Program-made: the position numbers and the translations under genes | The notes under the pieces: model-generated | Told to the model about the DNA's origin: nothing | Database searches by the model: none | The model's input: only the letters and a program-made list of their open reading frames with translations | Origin: an uncultured Actinomycetes bacterium | GTDB taxonomy: Bacteria > Actinomycetota > Actinomycetes > Nanopelagicales > Nanopelagicaceae | Reading direction: 5' to 3' | DNA: 5,707 nucleotides | Assembly: GCA_903907665.1 (NCBI GenBank) | Contig: CAIVOW010000101.1 | Span: 1 to 5,707 of the forward strand | Shown here: positions 1-5,316 of the stretch, one piece after another | How positions within the stretch are numbered: position 1 is the first letter of the stretch | Layout of the letters: each line of letters starts with the position of its first letter

Positions 1-91
1 ACGATTGACGAATATTCTTTTTCATCAGTGAAATCAGCCGGTCATACTCCACTAGATCGTCTCCCGTGTAATGCTTTCTCCGAAATTTCAT
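1..91 (-). CDS. Partial small ORF, unknown function, cut by left edge
   Basis: An open frame of 30 codons starts at ATG (91-89) and runs off the left edge without a stop. It begins MKFRRKHYTGDD and continues LVEYDRLISLMKKNIRQS. I do not recognise it. The visible part is basic and hydrophilic, with no signal peptide, so it does not look like a Flp pilin or TadE pseudopilin, which are often found after tadC. A strong Shine-Dalgarno-like AAGGAG lies at 100-95, but only 3 bases before the ATG, which is tighter than usual. An in-frame TGA lies upstream with no other start between, so ATG 91 is the first possible start. It lies 157 bases downstream of tadC on the same strand and may have its own promoter. 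Too little is visible for a functional call, and the ORF could be spurious. Confidence 0.38.
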   Translation of the reverse strand, partial: MKFRRKHYTGDDLVEYDRLISLMKKNIRQS

Positions 92-160
92 ACGCTCCTT
101 CTCTCTGAAATGTAAGTGGTGGCATCATTGCCTTTAAATCAAATACTTATTTCTCCTTAG

Positions 161-188
161 ATAAAATCTGTGGAGTTCTTCTTATCAA
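161..188 (-). promoter_or_regulatory. Weak candidate promoter between tadC and the left-edge ORF
   Basis: Reading the minus strand, TTGATA (188-183) is followed after 16 bases by TTTTAT (166-161). These are partial matches to the -35 and -10 hexamers. The site lies in the 157-base gap between tadC and the left-edge ORF, about 70 bases before that ORF's start. An isolated AAGGAG (158-153) just downstream leads only into stop codons. Both hexamers are weak, so this is a suggestion only. Nothing else was seen in this gap, and no clear terminator follows tadC. Confidence 0.18.
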
Positions 189-248
189 CATTTACGGTGA
201 GGTAACTCTTGATTATCAATTGTTGCTTTCGGTTCTCTCTTTAAGCCC

Positions 249-836
249 TTAGAAGCCCATATTTTGTCCTAACGCAAAATAGGAAGGCCAGAGAGCGAAA
301 AGAACTGAGACGGGCAAAATTAAAAACACAACAGGAATCATTAGCGCGATTTCGGCCTTGCCCGCTTTTTCAAGCAAGCGAGTTCGTTGAGATTGACGTA
401 TCTCCTCTACCTGTCGATTGAGTACTTCAGCAAGCGGTGTGCCGCGTTCAATTGCAATAAGAATTGAATCATTGAAACGTCTGATAGCAGGCGACCGTAC
501 AAGCTCATTCATTAGGTCAAGAGCGGCTGAAATCGAAGCGCCATGACGCATTTCTGAGATCGACACTCGTAAAAGCTTGGCGAACTCGCCATTGCTGACT
601 TCGGTGATTCGTAACAGAGCAGCAGATGGACTTAGGCCTGCAGAAACAAGTATTGCCAATAGCTCGACAATGCTTGGGAACTCTAATTCCAGTGCCCGTA
701 TTTCCTTCTTTTTTCGAGCCTTTAGTTTTTCTCCACTCAATGCAGAGATTATTTCCTCGTTTAAGTCGTCATAAAGAATGTAAATACCGATAAGTAAAAG
801 CGGCAACAGAAAGAGAATGGATAATAGGAATGTCAT
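249..836 (-). CDS. tadC: TadC-like Tad/Flp pilus inner-membrane platform protein
   Basis: This is a 195-residue type II secretion F (T2SSF) domain protein. With TadB it forms the inner-membrane platform on which the TadA motor acts to extrude Flp pilin. An N-terminal membrane segment (about residues 3-22) is followed by a charged linker rich in Lys, Arg and Glu (23-50). The helical cytoplasmic T2SSF domain (about 54-160) contains a run ending ERGTPLAEVLNRQVEEIRQ, typical of TadC. A long C-terminal hydrophobic region (about 163-189) has the family's P-x-LP pattern. The length is short: many TadC proteins carry extra N-terminal membrane sequence. The ATG shares one base with the tadB stop (TGATG) and has no good Shine-Dalgarno, so translation is probably coupled to tadB. 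It is the last recognisable gene of the tadABC operon here. The TadC rather than TadB assignment follows gene order and size. Confidence 0.88.
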   Translation of the reverse strand: MTFLLSILFLLPLLLIGIYILYDDLNEEIISALSGEKLKARKKKEIRALELEFPSIVELLAILVSAGLSPSAALLRITEVSNGEFAKLLRVSISEMRHGASISAALDLMNELVRSPAIRRFNDSILIAIERGTPLAEVLNRQVEEIRQSQRTRLLEKAGKAEIALMIPVVFLILPVSVLFALWPSYFALGQNMGF

Positions 837-1618
837 CAGCTATTTCTTGCTTCAGAAATTTGAAGTTTAGGAATGGTAAAAATTCGTGGCGTTACTTCCA
901 TTTTTCCAACGCGACCCATCCAAATAAAAGCAGTCACACTCATTGTGATTCCTAGGATAAGGACGAAGACGCCCGTGCTAGTTGAAAATGCGCGAACCGT
1001 ACTAGGTTGTGCAGAAAGGATGAGGAGCAATATCCAGGGTGCAAGCGTTGCAATCACGGCAGAGTTTCTGATCCACCCATGCTTTGCTCGAATTTCCGAC
1101 CTAACAGCTATATCAGCACGAATATGATCGCCCAACGTGCGTAAGGTTGTGGAGATATCGTTACTTCCAGACGATCTGGCAAAGTCCAGAACTTCGCAAA
1201 CTTGATCCGCAAGAGGATCTGCAAATCCATCCTTCATCAAGAGAAAGACAGCAGAGAAATCTCCGCGGTCCCTAAGTACCTCTTCACACTTTTGAAAAAT
1301 GTCTCGTGATTGTTCGGGTCCACGATGGCCAAGTTGAATGATGGTTTCAGCAAGAGGTAATCCCGAGCGCAGTCCGCTAATAATTAAATCCACAATTTCA
1401 GGCCATAACAGGGCTAAATCGTTTCTCGCCTTCTCGGCTTTGAGTTGAGTAAAAAAATATGGAAGGTAGGCAGTAGCTCCTGCAAAAGGGAGTGCCAATA
1501 ACGTTGAACCCATAATGGTGCGTGCTACAAAAAATCCAATGAGGAAAAAGACTGCTGATTGAAAAATATCCTTATTCTTATCAATTATTTTGACAGGGCT
1601 CTTCGCAACCTCATTCAT
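836..1618 (-). CDS. tadB: TadB-like Tad/Flp pilus inner-membrane platform protein
   Basis: This 260-residue T2SSF-domain protein is the probable TadB partner of TadC in the Tad pilus platform. Two membrane segments lie near the N-terminus (about 20-36 and 38-57). The cytoplasmic T2SSF domain follows (about 67-180), opening with LWPEIVDLIISGLRSGLPLA, a stretch typical of TadB. Two more membrane segments (about 184-202 and 214-235) precede a short polar tail. The Arg-rich helix before the third segment (DIAVRSEIRAKHGWIRNSA) is also characteristic. The start overlaps the end of tadA by four bases (ATGA) and has a strong Shine-Dalgarno, AAGGAGG, 5 bases upstream inside tadA. The stop overlaps the tadC start. 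The family has no catalytic residues; its role is structural, transmitting ATPase movement to pilin subunits. The family call is secure, and the TadB label follows gene order. Confidence 0.9.
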   Translation of the reverse strand: MNEVAKSPVKIIDKNKDIFQSAVFFLIGFFVARTIMGSTLLALPFAGATAYLPYFFTQLKAEKARNDLALLWPEIVDLIISGLRSGLPLAETIIQLGHRGPEQSRDIFQKCEEVLRDRGDFSAVFLLMKDGFADPLADQVCEVLDFARSSGSNDISTTLRTLGDHIRADIAVRSEIRAKHGWIRNSAVIATLAPWILLLILSAQPSTVRAFSTSTGVFVLILGITMSVTAFIWMGRVGKMEVTPRIFTIPKLQISEARNS

Positions 1619-2655
1619 AGTCGCCTCCTTGCAAAAATTCTTTCGGGATCTCCTAGTCCGGAAAGGTACTTATCTGAGCTGGCGTCGAATGTGAAGAGAG
1701 GTTCAACTTCCACGCGATCGTTCTCAATTCTGCCTGTAACAATTGCGACCTCGGTCACCTTGCGAACACCAGAATCTCGCAATATTGTTGTATGAACGAC
1801 AAGATCAATAGCATTCGCGACAATAGGTGCAATAAAGGTATGTGAAATATTTCCTCCCGCCAACAATGGCAGGGTTTGAAGTTTGGAAATTGCATCCTTC
1901 GCTGAGTTAGCATGAATCGTCGCCATCCCGGGAACGCCAGAATTGAGTGCAATAAGTAAGTCCAACGATTCAGCCTCACGAATCTCGCCCACCACTATTT
2001 GGGTTGGACGCATTCGAAGTGACTCCTTTATGAGTCTACGTAATGGAATTTCTCCTTCGCCTTGCAAATTTGCTGGTTTAGTTTGTAATGCGATGCAGTC
2101 AGGTAACCGAGGTTTTAGTTCGAAGACTTCCTCAATAGTTATCACTCGATTATGAAAAGGGACAGAACTTACTAGTGCATTGAGTAGCGTCGTCTTTCCT
2201 GCTTGAGTCGAGCCACTCACTAGGATATTTAGACCCGCCCCAACTGCTCTGCTTAAATAATCCGCAAGCGAGGAAGTCATCACTCCAAGATTCGACAGCT
2301 CCTCCAGAGATTTACCGCGAATGAGATGCTTGCGAATATTTACTGCCCAATGGACTGCAGTAACTTCGGGAATTGCTACGTGCAATCGACTTCCATCGGG
2401 AAGCCGGGCATCCACAAATGGATGGGAAAGATCTAGGCGGCGACCACCCCACATCAGGAGGCGTTCAACAAGTTCGCGTACCTCGACAGCTGTCATAACA
2501 ATGTTTGTCAGCTCACTCACACCAGATTTCGCAATAAATATTCGGTGAGGAGAATTAATCCATATCTCTTCCACGTGCGGATTGCTCATTAAAGGCGAAA
2601 GTTGCCCAAACTCTCGATGCATCTCGGTAATCGCTAGTGGAGGTTCAGTTGTCAC
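1615..2655 (-). CDS. tadA: TadA/CpaF-type secretion ATPase of a Tad pilus
   Basis: This 346-residue type II/IV secretion ATPase powers Tad/Flp pilus assembly as a cytoplasmic hexamer on the TadB/TadC platform. The N-terminal domain (about 1-115) contains the CpaF-like run VDARLPDGSRLHVAIPEV (81-98) and an IRK motif near 107-109. The ATPase core shows Walker A GSTQAGKT (148-155), an Asp-box ITIEEVFEL (172-180) in which Glu replaces the usual Asp, Walker B with VVGEIR (221-226), and a His box TIHANS (246-251). Sequence after the His box (LPLLAGGNIS) matches actinobacterial homologues. The protein is shorter than many TadA/CpaF proteins (roughly 370-450 residues), the missing part being N-terminal. 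The first possible start is GTG 2655 after an in-frame TGA, without a well-placed Shine-Dalgarno; ATG 2622 is the alternative. All catalytic motifs are intact. It is the first gene of the operon, and no TadZ gene precedes it. Confidence 0.95.
   Translation of the reverse strand: MTTEPPLAITEMHREFGQLSPLMSNPHVEEIWINSPHRIFIAKSGVSELTNIVMTAVEVRELVERLLMWGGRRLDLSHPFVDARLPDGSRLHVAIPEVTAVHWAVNIRKHLIRGKSLEELSNLGVMTSSLADYLSRAVGAGLNILVSGSTQAGKTTLLNALVSSVPFHNRVITIEEVFELKPRLPDCIALQTKPANLQGEGEIPLRRLIKESLRMRPTQIVVGEIREAESLDLLIALNSGVPGMATIHANSAKDAISKLQTLPLLAGGNISHTFIAPIVANAIDLVVHTTILRDSGVRKVTEVAIVTGRIENDRVEVEPLFTFDASSDKYLSGLGDPERIFARRRL
1624..1630 (-). promoter_or_regulatory. Strong Shine-Dalgarno of tadB, inside tadA
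   Basis: On the minus strand AAGGAGG lies 5 bases before the tadB ATG, within the last codons of tadA. It fixes the tadB start and allows independent ribosome loading, unlike tadA and tadC, which have no comparable site. This suggests TadB output is set partly by its own initiation. Confidence 0.75.
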
Positions 2656-2665
2656 TAGCGGAGGT
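2634..2665. repeat. Short imperfect direct repeat at the tadA start
   Basis: Two 11-base units matching at 10 positions, CTAGTGGAGGT (2634-2644) and CTAGCGGAGGT (2655-2665) on the plus strand, start 21 bases apart and flank the GTG start of tadA. The spacing is two helical turns, which would suit a dimeric or tandem DNA-binding protein acting as a repressor at the divergent tadA/lipoprotein region. Chance is also possible, because the first copy lies in coding sequence. Confidence 0.25.
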
Positions 2666-2771
2666 AACCCTCAAATCCAACGTTGCGCTTACTTGCCCTG
2701 ACTTTCCTGTGAATTTAACTTGGCATCTCGACTCTCCGCTCTTTCTCCCTCGCATTGAGTAGGCTCCATAT
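2656..2771. promoter_or_regulatory. Divergent promoter region between tadA and the lipoprotein gene
   Basis: This 116-base gap must hold promoters for both tadA (minus) and the lipoprotein gene (plus). On the plus strand TAGGCT (2760-2765) fits the actinobacterial -10 pattern TANNNT and ends 6 bases before ATG 2772. That placement is expected for a leaderless mRNA, and no good Shine-Dalgarno is present. No -35 match accompanies it. A pyrimidine-rich tract lies at about 2727-2754 on the plus strand. I could not identify a convincing promoter for tadA on the minus strand. Confidence 0.4.
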
Positions 2772-3428
2772 ATGAAAGCGATGAGGAATCCAAGGCGCGC
2801 AATTGCAGTAGTCGCAATTGCAGCAATCAGCGCTCTCGGCTTATCTGCATGCGGTCCGCAAAATGGAACGCAACGCCCCGATGATTCAACTCTCCGAAAA
2901 GGAATTGCACAATTAATTCAAACTTTCGAAGGAAAGTATCCCCAGTTGAAAAATTGGGATGATGCGGCTGTCAAAAATCAAATTGATAAGAAACTTCCCA
3001 TTGGTAATTCAACTGAAGCGGGTTGGCACATTGCATGGAGCGATGCGAAAAGCACTGAGTTGAGTCAGGTATATGTGCCGTGGGCACTTATCGGCCAGAT
3101 GCCAGAAACTTTCCCACCAGATACTTCGCATTACACAGGCGGTCGCAATGTACCCAGTTCGGTGATTCAAGATATCCGGCGTCAATTTCTCACGAGTAAT
3201 AAAATGGGTGACTATTTCGCGGCAATCACAAATGTTCGCTACTCAACCGTTGATTCTAAATACATAATATTTCAAACGATTCCATATTTACCCGTGACAG
3301 ATCCTGCCTACGGCTGGGCTACCGCAGCCACTGGAGCTTGGAAGATTTTAGATTTCGGAACAGCAACCGTGGGCTGTGGAACAGTTCCTGCTAATGTGCA
3401 AAGTGAGTTTGGACTTAGCTGCCCATGA
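2772..3428 (+). CDS. Secreted lipoprotein of unknown function
   Basis: This 218-residue protein has a clear lipoprotein signal peptide: a basic N-terminus (Lys2, Arg5, Arg8, Arg9), a hydrophobic core (about 10-23) and the lipobox L24-S25-A26-C27. It should be diacylated at Cys27 and held on the outer face of the cytoplasmic membrane. I recognise no domain in the mature part. It is mixed helix/strand-like, with aromatic residues scattered through 60-195, and ends in a segment with Cys202 and Cys217 about 15 residues apart that may form a disulfide. The ending (WKILDFGTATVGCG, then C217 next to the last residue) resembles C-termini I associate with other actinobacterial exported proteins, but I cannot name a family. 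It is the only plus-strand gene, divergent from tadA and convergent with the permease gene. ATG 2772 puts the signal peptide at normal length; ATG 2781 is an alternative. A pilus-related role would be guesswork. Confidence 0.85.
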   Translation: MKAMRNPRRAIAVVAIAAISALGLSACGPQNGTQRPDDSTLRKGIAQLIQTFEGKYPQLKNWDDAAVKNQIDKKLPIGNSTEAGWHIAWSDAKSTELSQVYVPWALIGQMPETFPPDTSHYTGGRNVPSSVIQDIRRQFLTSNKMGDYFAAITNVRYSTVDSKYIIFQTIPYLPVTDPAYGWATAATGAWKILDFGTATVGCGTVPANVQSEFGLSCP

Positions 3429-3490
3429 AAGTAATTAATAGCAATTTTGAAGGATTTATTTTTAAGTTGTCTGCTTACCTTTTAAGCTTC

Positions 3491-3510
3491 GGCGTACTAT
3501 TAACGTCGCC
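3491..3510. terminator. Weak hairpin in the convergent gap after lipoprotein and permease genes
   Basis: GGCG (3491-3494) can pair with CGCC (3507-3510), extended by two further pairs across a single-base bulge, leaving a 7-base loop. It sits between the converging stop codons of the lipoprotein (3428) and permease (3514) genes, where a bidirectional terminator would be expected. No T-tract follows it on either strand. A run of five T at 3459-3463 has no GC-rich stem in front of it. Evidence for real termination is therefore weak. Confidence 0.25.
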
Positions 3511-3513
3511 TAC

Positions 3514-4821
3514 CTATTTCGTAAGCTTTTGCTGAAGAAATGATTCTTTACAGCCATCCATGCAGAAGTAATACATCTCTCCATTATGTTTAACCGAGGC
3601 GGGGGCATCGGCTTTGCGAACCTGCATTCCACATATCGGATCTTGAGCGAATTCACTAACCTCGCTATCTTCACGGTTCCTGTATAACCAGAACACAACC
3701 AGACCCACTAAAGCAAAAATCGCATCAAGAATGGTGGTGTAGTTCCACCCAAAATGAGAGATAGTCATTTCCCCGTGGCTCTGAGCCGGAATTAACTTAA
3801 GCAAAGCAAATATGCCTTCTGTAATAAGTCCGCTGACGCTCATGATTGCCCAAAATAAAAAGCTCAAGCGAATTGCAATCTTATTGCCGTAATACTTTCT
3901 ATAAATCATTACTAACGGAAAAGCTAAGAGATCTGCAAAAATGAATGCAATAACTCCACCAAAAGTTATCCCGGCATGCCACAACGCTGCCGCAAGAGGA
4001 ACATTGCCAACCGAACAAACAAAACTAATAAACGCTAAAAAGGGTCCGATAAGAGCGTTCTCTACAGCAGAAATCCATCCATGATTTGAAATAAATAATG
4101 ACTGCCAAAATGTAAAAGGGACAACGCTCATTGCAAGTCCTGCGATGAGGAAGCCTATGAATAGTTCCTTGCGCAACATAATGAAATCACCCATGGTGTA
4201 GCCAGCGGCATTAGCCCAGTTCTTACGCTTTTTCCATTTTGATGTGGAGTCAAAAGACTCGAGAGTTTCGGAATCGAGAGTTTCGGACTTAAAGGTTCCG
4301 GACTCGAGGATTCCGGACTCGAAGGTTCCGGCTGACGACATCAAAGATGCAGAGTTCATGCCCTCGTTAGCCAACTGGGATCTACGTACTTCGTTGCTCA
4401 AGGATTCAGGAATTACTCTTGGCACGGTGATCGCTAGAAGCAAAATCATGACTGTGCCGCCAATAAATTCAGCTAACGCAAACTGCCATCCAAGTAGTAG
4501 CAAAAGAACAACGCCAAGTTCGATGACAAGATTTGTGCTTGCAAACATAAAGATTAAGGAAGTAGTGAAATCTGCTCCCTTAATAAATAGAGAGCGACTC
4601 AGCGCGGATGCGGCATAGGAACATGATGAGGAAATCACGCCGAAGAAGGAAGCTTTTGCAATTGAACTTGCATCCCGCTTTCCAAGTGACTTTTCCATCG
4701 ATTTTCGGGAGATAAAAGCTTGGACTATTCCAGAAAGAGTAAAACCTAAAACCAGCGCCCAGAAGGTATCAAAAAACATCCACCAACCTTCGGTTATGCC
4801 ACTCGTAATCTTGCTCATCAC
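3514..4821 (-). CDS. ArsP_1/DUF318-type permease with C-terminal YHS domain, probable metal exporter
   Basis: This 435-residue membrane protein (numbered from GTG 4821) has two similar membrane halves, about 15-133 and 219-380, each with a cysteine motif: SSSCSYAASAL (Cys67) and FVCSVGNVPLAAALW (Cys269). This arrangement is typical of the ArsP_1/DUF318 permease family, which includes exporters of arsenicals and of Cu/Zn-type metals. The halves are joined by a hydrophilic loop (about 134-205) rich in Ser, Thr and Glu, with degenerate pentapeptide repeats (165-191). A C-terminal YHS domain (394-430) carries DPICGM, YYFC and a final Cys: Cys397, Cys420 and Cys424 are likely metal ligands. Export of a soft metal such as copper, with YHS capturing or sensing it, is inference; the substrate cannot be read from sequence. 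The start is GTG 4821 or the adjacent ATG 4818; neither has a Shine-Dalgarno. It lies 53 bases downstream of hpf on the same strand. Confidence 0.88.
   Translation of the reverse strand: MMSKITSGITEGWWMFFDTFWALVLGFTLSGIVQAFISRKSMEKSLGKRDASSIAKASFFGVISSSCSYAASALSRSLFIKGADFTTSLIFMFASTNLVIELGVVLLLLLGWQFALAEFIGGTVMILLLAITVPRVIPESLSNEVRRSQLANEGMNSASLMSSAGTFESGILESGTFKSETLDSETLESFDSTSKWKKRKNWANAAGYTMGDFIMLRKELFIGFLIAGLAMSVVPFTFWQSLFISNHGWISAVENALIGPFLAFISFVCSVGNVPLAAALWHAGITFGGVIAFIFADLLAFPLVMIYRKYYGNKIAIRLSFLFWAIMSVSGLITEGIFALLKLIPAQSHGEMTISHFGWNYTTILDAIFALVGLVVFWLYRNREDSEVSEFAQDPICGMQVRKADAPASVKHNGEMYYFCMDGCKESFLQQKLTK
4256..4330. repeat. Five degenerate 15-bp tandem repeats in the permease loop
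   Basis: Five consecutive 15-base units begin at 4256, 4271, 4286, 4301 and 4316. Most read close to GACTCGAGAGTTTCG or GACTCGAAGGTTCCG on the plus strand. On the coding strand they give pentapeptides of the form (G/E)-(T/I)-(F/L)-x-S, for example GTFES, GILES, GTFKS, ETLDS and ETLES. Because the period is a multiple of three, gain or loss of a unit keeps the frame and changes only the length of the acidic, Ser/Thr-rich linker between the membrane halves. Divergence between copies suggests an older array than the one near 5636. Confidence 0.9.
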
Positions 4822-4828
4822 TTAAGGA

Positions 4829-4834
4829 ACGATA
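4829..4834 (-). promoter_or_regulatory. Candidate -10 element for the permease gene (possibly leaderless)
   Basis: On the minus strand TATCGT fits the actinobacterial TANNNT -10 pattern and ends 7 bases before GTG 4821. Together with the lack of any Shine-Dalgarno, this suggests a leaderless transcript beginning at or next to the start codon. No -35 match is visible, and read-through from hpf is the alternative source of transcript. This is inference from position and pattern only. Confidence 0.3.
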
Positions 4835-4874
4835 CGCCAGCGAGAGGCAACTTTGGTTATGACACTAATTACAG

Positions 4875-5216
4875 TTACTCGTTTACGGTTTTTTCGCGAA
4901 CCGTCTCGCGTGCATAGTCCTTAGCGCGCTCGTGAATCTTGCGTATTTGCAGTTCCAGCGCCCCTACTGCCTTATCAAAAGCAGCAAGGTCATTAAAGCC
5001 ATCCCCCTCCGCTCGCATGAATGGTCCACTGCCGTGAGTGGTGAGGACTACAGAATGAGAGTTTTTTCCTTGACGTGGATTTGCTTCATGTTTTATTTCG
5101 ACCTTAATTTCATCTATTTTTACTCCGAATCGCAAGAGGCTATCTAATTTCTCTTTAGCTATTCCTCGAAAATCTTCTGCGAGGGCAGCATTCCTTGAGT
5201 GAAAAACGATCTGCAT
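4875..5216 (-). CDS. hpf: Short HPF/RaiA-type ribosome hibernation factor
   Basis: This 113-residue protein belongs to the ribosome-associated inhibitor A / hibernation-promoting factor family. These proteins bind the 30S mRNA/tRNA channel and silence or dimerise ribosomes during starvation. The N-terminus MQIVFHSRNAALAEDFRGIA and helix KEKLDSLLRF match the usual first strand and helix. The motif HEANPRQ (43-49) and the segment from GPFMRAEGDGF through LQIRKIHER (64-97) are typical of the core. It ends in a charged tail and lacks the C-terminal dimerisation domain of long HPFs (about 170-230 residues), the form I expect in many actinobacteria. I place the start at ATG 5216, with GGGAG 5 bases upstream and a family-like N-terminus. 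ATG 5228 would add four residues but has no clear Shine-Dalgarno. It lies downstream of the histone-like gene, separated by a likely terminator. Confidence 0.88.
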   Translation of the reverse strand: MQIVFHSRNAALAEDFRGIAKEKLDSLLRFGVKIDEIKVEIKHEANPRQGKNSHSVVLTTHGSGPFMRAEGDGFNDLAAFDKAVGALELQIRKIHERAKDYARETVREKTVNE

Positions 5217-5221
5217 GAGAA

Positions 5222-5226
5222 CTCCC
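5222..5226 (-). promoter_or_regulatory. Shine-Dalgarno deciding the hpf start
   Basis: GGGAG on the minus strand ends 5 bases before ATG 5216. It overlaps the alternative upstream ATG (5228-5226), which has no comparable site. This favours the 113-residue product over the 117-residue one. Confidence 0.55.
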
Positions 5227-5240
5227 ATCTCGTTACTAAC

Positions 5241-5269
5241 AAAGTACTCCCCTGACCTGAGTGATGCAA
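5241..5269 (-). promoter_or_regulatory. Candidate hpf promoter overlapping a hairpin
   Basis: On the minus strand TTGCAT (5269-5264) and TACTTT (5246-5241) are separated by exactly 17 bases, fitting a sigma70-type layout with partial matches to each hexamer. A transcript would start near 5234 and carry the GGGAG site before ATG 5216. The element sits almost wholly inside the 5244-5277 hairpin, so promoter and terminator would overlap. Matches are modest. Confidence 0.3.
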
Positions 5270-5277
5270 GGGAGTAC
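5244..5277 (-). terminator. Probable intrinsic terminator of the histone-like gene
   Basis: On the minus strand GTACTCCCTTG (5277-5267) pairs with CAGGGGAGTAC (5254-5244) as an 11-bp stem with a 12-base loop, followed by TTTGTT. One pair is U-G in minus-strand RNA; the same position is a C-A mismatch in plus-strand RNA, so the hairpin is better formed in the direction of the flanking genes. It starts 39 bases after the histone-like stop codon. The T-tract is short and interrupted, so it may be a leaky terminator or an hpf leader hairpin instead. Confidence 0.6.
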
Positions 5278-5316
5278 GTTGACGACTTGCTTACTATTTA
5301 GGCTCCTGAAAGAACC

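Noticed and set aside
42..125. Minus-strand 27-codon ORF starting MPPLTFQREG
   Set aside because: It overlaps the left-edge ORF in another frame; the AAAGG site before it is weak and nothing supports it as a leader peptide.
2772..2850. Twin-arginine signal in the lipoprotein (Arg8-Arg9)
   Set aside because: The residues around the arginine pair do not fit the S-R-R-x-F-L-K pattern; the clear lipobox points to Sec-type lipoprotein export.
3484..3528. Two AAGCTT copies flanking the convergent-gap hairpin
   Set aside because: AAGCTT is itself a palindrome, the second copy lies inside the permease coding sequence, and the 33-base loop makes an outer stem unlikely.
4244..4618. Plus-strand ORF of 124 codons over the permease repeat
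   Set aside because: It exists because the 15-bp repeat keeps all frames open; it is antisense to conserved membrane segments, has no Shine-Dalgarno and resembles no family.
4885..4904. Inverted repeat ACGGTT / AACCGT at the end of hpf
   Set aside because: The 6-bp stem lies inside coding sequence and is not followed by T residues on either strand, so it is not a credible terminator.
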